From NCBI GenBank assembly GCA_001786395.1, contig MFWN01000007.1, positions 15,809-23,646 of the forward strand: 7,838 bases of DNA. Direction: 5' to 3'. Below the pieces are notes generated by a model, which made no database searches, had not been told where the DNA came from, and worked only from the letters and a program-made list of their open reading frames with translations. Source of the DNA: Candidatus Pacearchaeota archaeon RBG_13_36_9. GTDB taxonomy: Archaea > Nanobdellota > Nanobdellia > Pacearchaeales > GW2011-AR1. Made by a program: the position numbers and the translations under genes. Below are positions 5,992 to 7,838 of the stretch, in pieces (the first letter of the stretch is position 1; the number at the start of each line of letters is the position of its first letter).

Positions 5992-6028
5992 TATCTATTA
6001 GAGTATTATATATTTAAATTTATCTATT
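5992..6028. repeat. Direct TATCTATT repeats flanking the Lrp TATA box
   Basis: TATCTATT occurs at 5992-5999 and again at 6021-6028, 29 bp apart, close to three helical turns, with the leftward TATA box between. Two same-face sites on either side of a TATA box would suit a cooperative autorepressor. Part of the word (CTATCT) also occurs in the palindrome at 4575-4587. Confidence 0.35.
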
Positions 6029-6052
6029 TGATAAAAAATTTAAAAGAAAATT

Positions 6053-6066
6053 TTATTAATTAATAA
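6053..6066. promoter_or_regulatory. Perfect 14-bp AT palindrome ahead of the rightward cluster
   Basis: TTATTAATTAATAA is a perfect palindrome located between the rightward TATA-like element (6038-6045) and the ribosome binding site, around the expected transcription start. It could be an operator. It is pure A+T in an AT-rich gap, so chance is a serious alternative. Confidence 0.3.
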
Positions 6067-6078
6067 GTAACTATTCTT

Positions 6079-6084
6079 GTGGAG
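6079..6084 (+). promoter_or_regulatory. Ribosome binding site for the unknown 325-residue protein
   Basis: GTGGAG lies 5 nt before the ATG at 6090 and supports that start. A second purine run, GGAGG at 6106-6110, sits only 3 nt before an in-frame ATG at 6114; its spacing is too tight to be the better choice, although a start there would shorten the protein by only eight residues. Confidence 0.6.
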
Positions 6085-6089
6085 TTAAA

Positions 6090-7067
6090 ATGCGAGAAGA
6101 ATATAGGAGGGATATGAGAAAACAATTTTATGGGTTTAGAAAAGAAATTGAGAAACGATTTGATAATTTAAACACTGAAGGGAGGATTCGTCAAATTCCT
6201 AATAGCTGGAAGAACATTAATTATAGTAGGTTAGATAGAGTTGATAAAATAGAAATTGGGGTCTTAACCACCTTATTTTTAGAATCTTTTGCAAAAAAAC
6301 ATGGAAAAATAAAGAACCTTACTGAACTATTGTTTGATTTTGGAATAGATCCTCGTTGGGAATTTATTCTAGCAACAGCAAAAAACATTCAAATTGATAG
6401 AGTTGATTATATTGGAAATTTCTTTGGTGCAATAACTGAAGCAATAAAGGTTAGGCATTTAGAAAGTGCTGGAAAATATAATTTTTTGGGGAGCAAAAAT
6501 TGTTCTGTTGATTATATAAACTATGCTTTAAGGGATTTTGCAGAGTTTAGTGAAGATTTTAAATTTAATACAATTAATAAATTAGAGGAATATGGGTTTG
6601 CTTTTAGCAAAAATGCTGAAGGAGAACATTTACAAGAAGCAAATGAACAATTTGGGGTTGGAAGTAGCGGACTAAGAGTAAATCATATTCATAGATTAGG
6701 GAAATTAGGGCTTCATAACTCTGTTAGTGCAAGAATAGGTAAGTTAGACAGAGCAGATTATGATTTTGCGATATTCAGTAAAGATTTAATAGTTGAAGAT
6801 GCTGGTATGTTAGATGATTGTGGTTTTACAAAATCTTTAAATGGCAGAATAGGTAAATTGTCTTATAGTGATGGTGGATTGGGTTTTTTTAGTAAAGGCA
6901 TTAACATAGGAGAATGGCATAGGGGAACTTATTTTGAATTATGGGGCTCTGAAGACGCCACAGTTAAAAAACTATTATTTGAAAAAATGCCAGAGTGGAA
7001 ACTTAACACTCAGGGTTTTACTATTGGAGATAAAAATGACACAACTAACAAAAGCAAGAAACAATGA
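6090..7067 (+). CDS. Uncharacterised protein with internal repeats, overlapping thiC
   Basis: A 325-residue protein I cannot assign. The first about 30 residues are highly charged and probably a helix or coiled coil (EEYRRDMRKQ, FRKEIEKRFDNL). Residues 45-150 are mixed alpha-helical. From about 158 on the chain is repetitive: RIGKL at 215-219 with FSK at 229-231, and RIGKL at 253-257 with FSK at 267-269, are 38 residues apart, and a weaker INKL (162-165) plus FAFSK (170-174) may be a third copy. The period is also visible in the DNA (AGAATAGGTAA at 6732 and 6846). There is no signal peptide, membrane helix or obvious catalytic motif, and only two cysteines (138 and 244). The C-terminus is hydrophilic (NDTTNKSKKQ). 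Its last 32 nt overlap the thiC start and contain the thiC ribosome binding site upstream, so the two are probably co-transcribed. It could be a thiamine-related or structural protein; no function is claimed. Confidence 0.75.
   Translation: MREEYRRDMRKQFYGFRKEIEKRFDNLNTEGRIRQIPNSWKNINYSRLDRVDKIEIGVLTTLFLESFAKKHGKIKNLTELLFDFGIDPRWEFILATAKNIQIDRVDYIGNFFGAITEAIKVRHLESAGKYNFLGSKNCSVDYINYALRDFAEFSEDFKFNTINKLEEYGFAFSKNAEGEHLQEANEQFGVGSSGLRVNHIHRLGKLGLHNSVSARIGKLDRADYDFAIFSKDLIVEDAGMLDDCGFTKSLNGRIGKLSYSDGGLGFFSKGINIGEWHRGTYFELWGSEDATVKKLLFEKMPEWKLNTQGFTIGDKNDTTNKSKKQ
7026..7029 (+). promoter_or_regulatory. Ribosome binding site for thiC inside the upstream gene
   Basis: GGAG is 6 nt before ATG 7036 and lies within the coding sequence of the upstream gene. 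It decides the thiC start over the internal ATG at 7081, which has no such motif. Confidence 0.7.
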
Positions 7068-7838
7068 AATAACAGAAGAAATGCAATATGTTGCTGGACA
7101 AGAGAATGTAAAAGTTAATACATTAAAGGAAAGCGTAGCTAAAGGATTGGTTGTTATTCCTGTAAATGTTAATCATAGAAACTTAAAACCTATTGGAATA
7201 GGCTATAGCTTAACAACAAAAGTTAATGCAAATATCGGTACTTCTCCAATTAAATCAAATTTAGAAACAGAATTAAAAAAGTTAGATGCAGCAATTAAAG
7301 CAGGAGCAGATACTGTAATGGATTTAAGTCTTGGGGGGGATTTAGACGAGATTAGGCAAAGAATCATTGAACATTCTTCTGTTGCTATAGGCACTGTTCC
7401 AATTTATCAGGCAGTTGTTGAACTAGGAAATCCAGAAGCTCTTACTTTCGATAAGTATCTAGAAGTTTTTGAAAAACATGCTAAAGATGGTGTTGATTTT
7501 GCAACTGTTCATGCAGGTGTTACTCGTGAGGCCTTGCCTTTGCTTGAAAAAAGATTAATGCCTTCTGTAAGCAGGGGAGGGACTTTTTTAATAAATTGGA
7601 TGAAAAAACATAATAAACAATCTTTTTTATATGAACATTTTGATAAAGTTTTGGATATAGCAAAACATTATGATGTCACAATGAGTTTAGGCGATGGATT
7701 AAGGCCAGGTTGTTTAGAAGACGCAACAGATAAAGCGCAAATTCATGAATTGAGAGTTTTAGGAGAGCTTGCAGAAAAATGCAGGGACAAAGGAGTTCAG
7801 GTTATGATTGAAGGGCCCGGACATATTCCACTAGACCA
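7036..7838 (+). CDS. thiC: Phosphomethylpyrimidine synthase ThiC, C-terminus beyond right edge
   Basis: The first 267 residues of ThiC, the radical-SAM enzyme that converts aminoimidazole ribotide to hydroxymethylpyrimidine phosphate in thiamine biosynthesis. Family landmarks are dense: NVNHRNLKPIGIG (44-56), VNANIGTS (63-70), MDLSLGGDLDEIR (95-107), TVPIYQA (120-126), GVDFATVHAGVT (152-163), SRGG (179-182), MSLGDGLRPGCLEDATDKAQ (216-235), and VQVMIEGPGHIPLD (254-267). There is no long N-terminal extension, as in the compact archaeal and anaerobe type of about 430 residues. The C-terminal CX2CX4C cluster-binding motif would lie beyond the window, so catalytic completeness cannot be checked, and a ThiC-like BzaF-type benzimidazole synthase cannot be strictly excluded. 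The start at 7036 has a good ribosome binding site and overlaps the preceding gene by 32 nt. Confidence 0.96.
   Translation, partial: MTQLTKARNNEITEEMQYVAGQENVKVNTLKESVAKGLVVIPVNVNHRNLKPIGIGYSLTTKVNANIGTSPIKSNLETELKKLDAAIKAGADTVMDLSLGGDLDEIRQRIIEHSSVAIGTVPIYQAVVELGNPEALTFDKYLEVFEKHAKDGVDFATVHAGVTREALPLLEKRLMPSVSRGGTFLINWMKKHNKQSFLYEHFDKVLDIAKHYDVTMSLGDGLRPGCLEDATDKAQIHELRVLGELAEKCRDKGVQVMIEGPGHIPLD

Larger units (their letters stand above)
5988..6089. promoter_or_regulatory. Divergent promoter region between the Lrp gene and the thiC cluster
   Basis: These 102 bp serve both directions. Leftward, TTTAAATATATAATA on the minus strand (6018-6004) is the Lrp TATA box. Rightward, ATTTAAAAG around 6038-6045 is a TATA-like element that would start transcription near 6065-6070. 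Repeats and a palindrome are listed separately. No thiamine-pyrophosphate riboswitch-like CUGAGA motif is visible. Confidence 0.5.

Noticed and set aside
5988..6089. TPP riboswitch upstream of the thiC cluster
   Set aside because: No CUGAGA-type core or paired arms are visible in these 102 bp.
6114..6116. Alternative start for the unknown protein after GGAGG
   Set aside because: The purine run is only 3 nt from this ATG, while GTGGAG is well placed for ATG 6090; the difference is eight residues.
7081..7083. Alternative thiC start at an internal ATG
   Set aside because: ATG 7036 has a well-spaced GGAG, whereas 7081 has none.
7203..7394. Minus-strand open frame of 63 codons
   Set aside because: It lies opposite strongly conserved thiC codons (around the MDLSLGGDLDE block) and has no recognisable product.
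1..7838. Mobile element, att site, CRISPR, tRNA or rRNA
   Set aside because: No transposase or integrase, no regular spaced repeats, and no tRNA-like cloverleaf was noticed in the intergenic gaps, the longest of which is 122 bp.

Overview
The window looks like a chromosomal segment of an archaeon, most likely of the DPANN type (Woesearchaeota/Pacearchaeota-like). The support is a 20S proteasome alpha subunit next to the RNase P protein Pop5, archaeal TATA/BRE-type promoters, at least two apparently leaderless genes, small winged-helix regulators of a kind frequent in DPANN genomes, a tandem-duplicated Lrp/AsnC regulator, and a surface protein whose C-terminal module resembles one that recurs in DPANN surface proteins. 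The lineage is inferred from protein character, not from a marker tree.

Left part (1-4541, all minus strand). In transcription order this holds a small winged-helix-like protein (4541-4278), a 1153-residue surface protein (4220-759), the RNase P subunit Pop5 (829-554, whose start lies 71 nt inside the surface-protein gene), and the proteasome alpha subunit PsmA (472-1, running off the left edge). The Pop5-PsmA pair is a known piece of the archaeal exosome/proteasome superoperon. The surface protein is the most striking gene: signal peptide, propeptide-like region, complete subtilisin (S8) protease, Ig-like domain, PHP/CehA-McbA-like metallohydrolase domain with an altered first metal motif, a second Ig-like domain, a Gly/Ser linker with a beta-rich module, then a single transmembrane anchor. 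About 48 N-glycosylation sequons fall only in the predicted external part.

Middle part (4542-6089). Two divergent intergenic regions surround regulator genes. The first, between the small winged-helix gene and a plus-strand HTH gene (4664-4993), has a TATA box for each direction, a 13-bp palindrome between them, and a four-copy 9-bp tandem repeat running up to the HTH start codon. The HTH gene is convergent with a double-module Lrp/AsnC regulator (5987-5010), leaving only 16 bp between the stops. The second region (5988-6089) has repeats flanking the Lrp TATA box and a perfect 14-bp AT palindrome before the rightward genes.

Right part (6090-7838, plus strand). A 325-residue protein of unknown function with internal 38-residue repeats overlaps by 32 nt the start of thiC (7036 to the right edge), which encodes phosphomethylpyrimidine synthase for thiamine biosynthesis. 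The overlap implies co-transcription, so the unknown protein is a candidate thiamine-linked gene. No RNA gene, insertion sequence, CRISPR array or recognisable riboswitch was seen.
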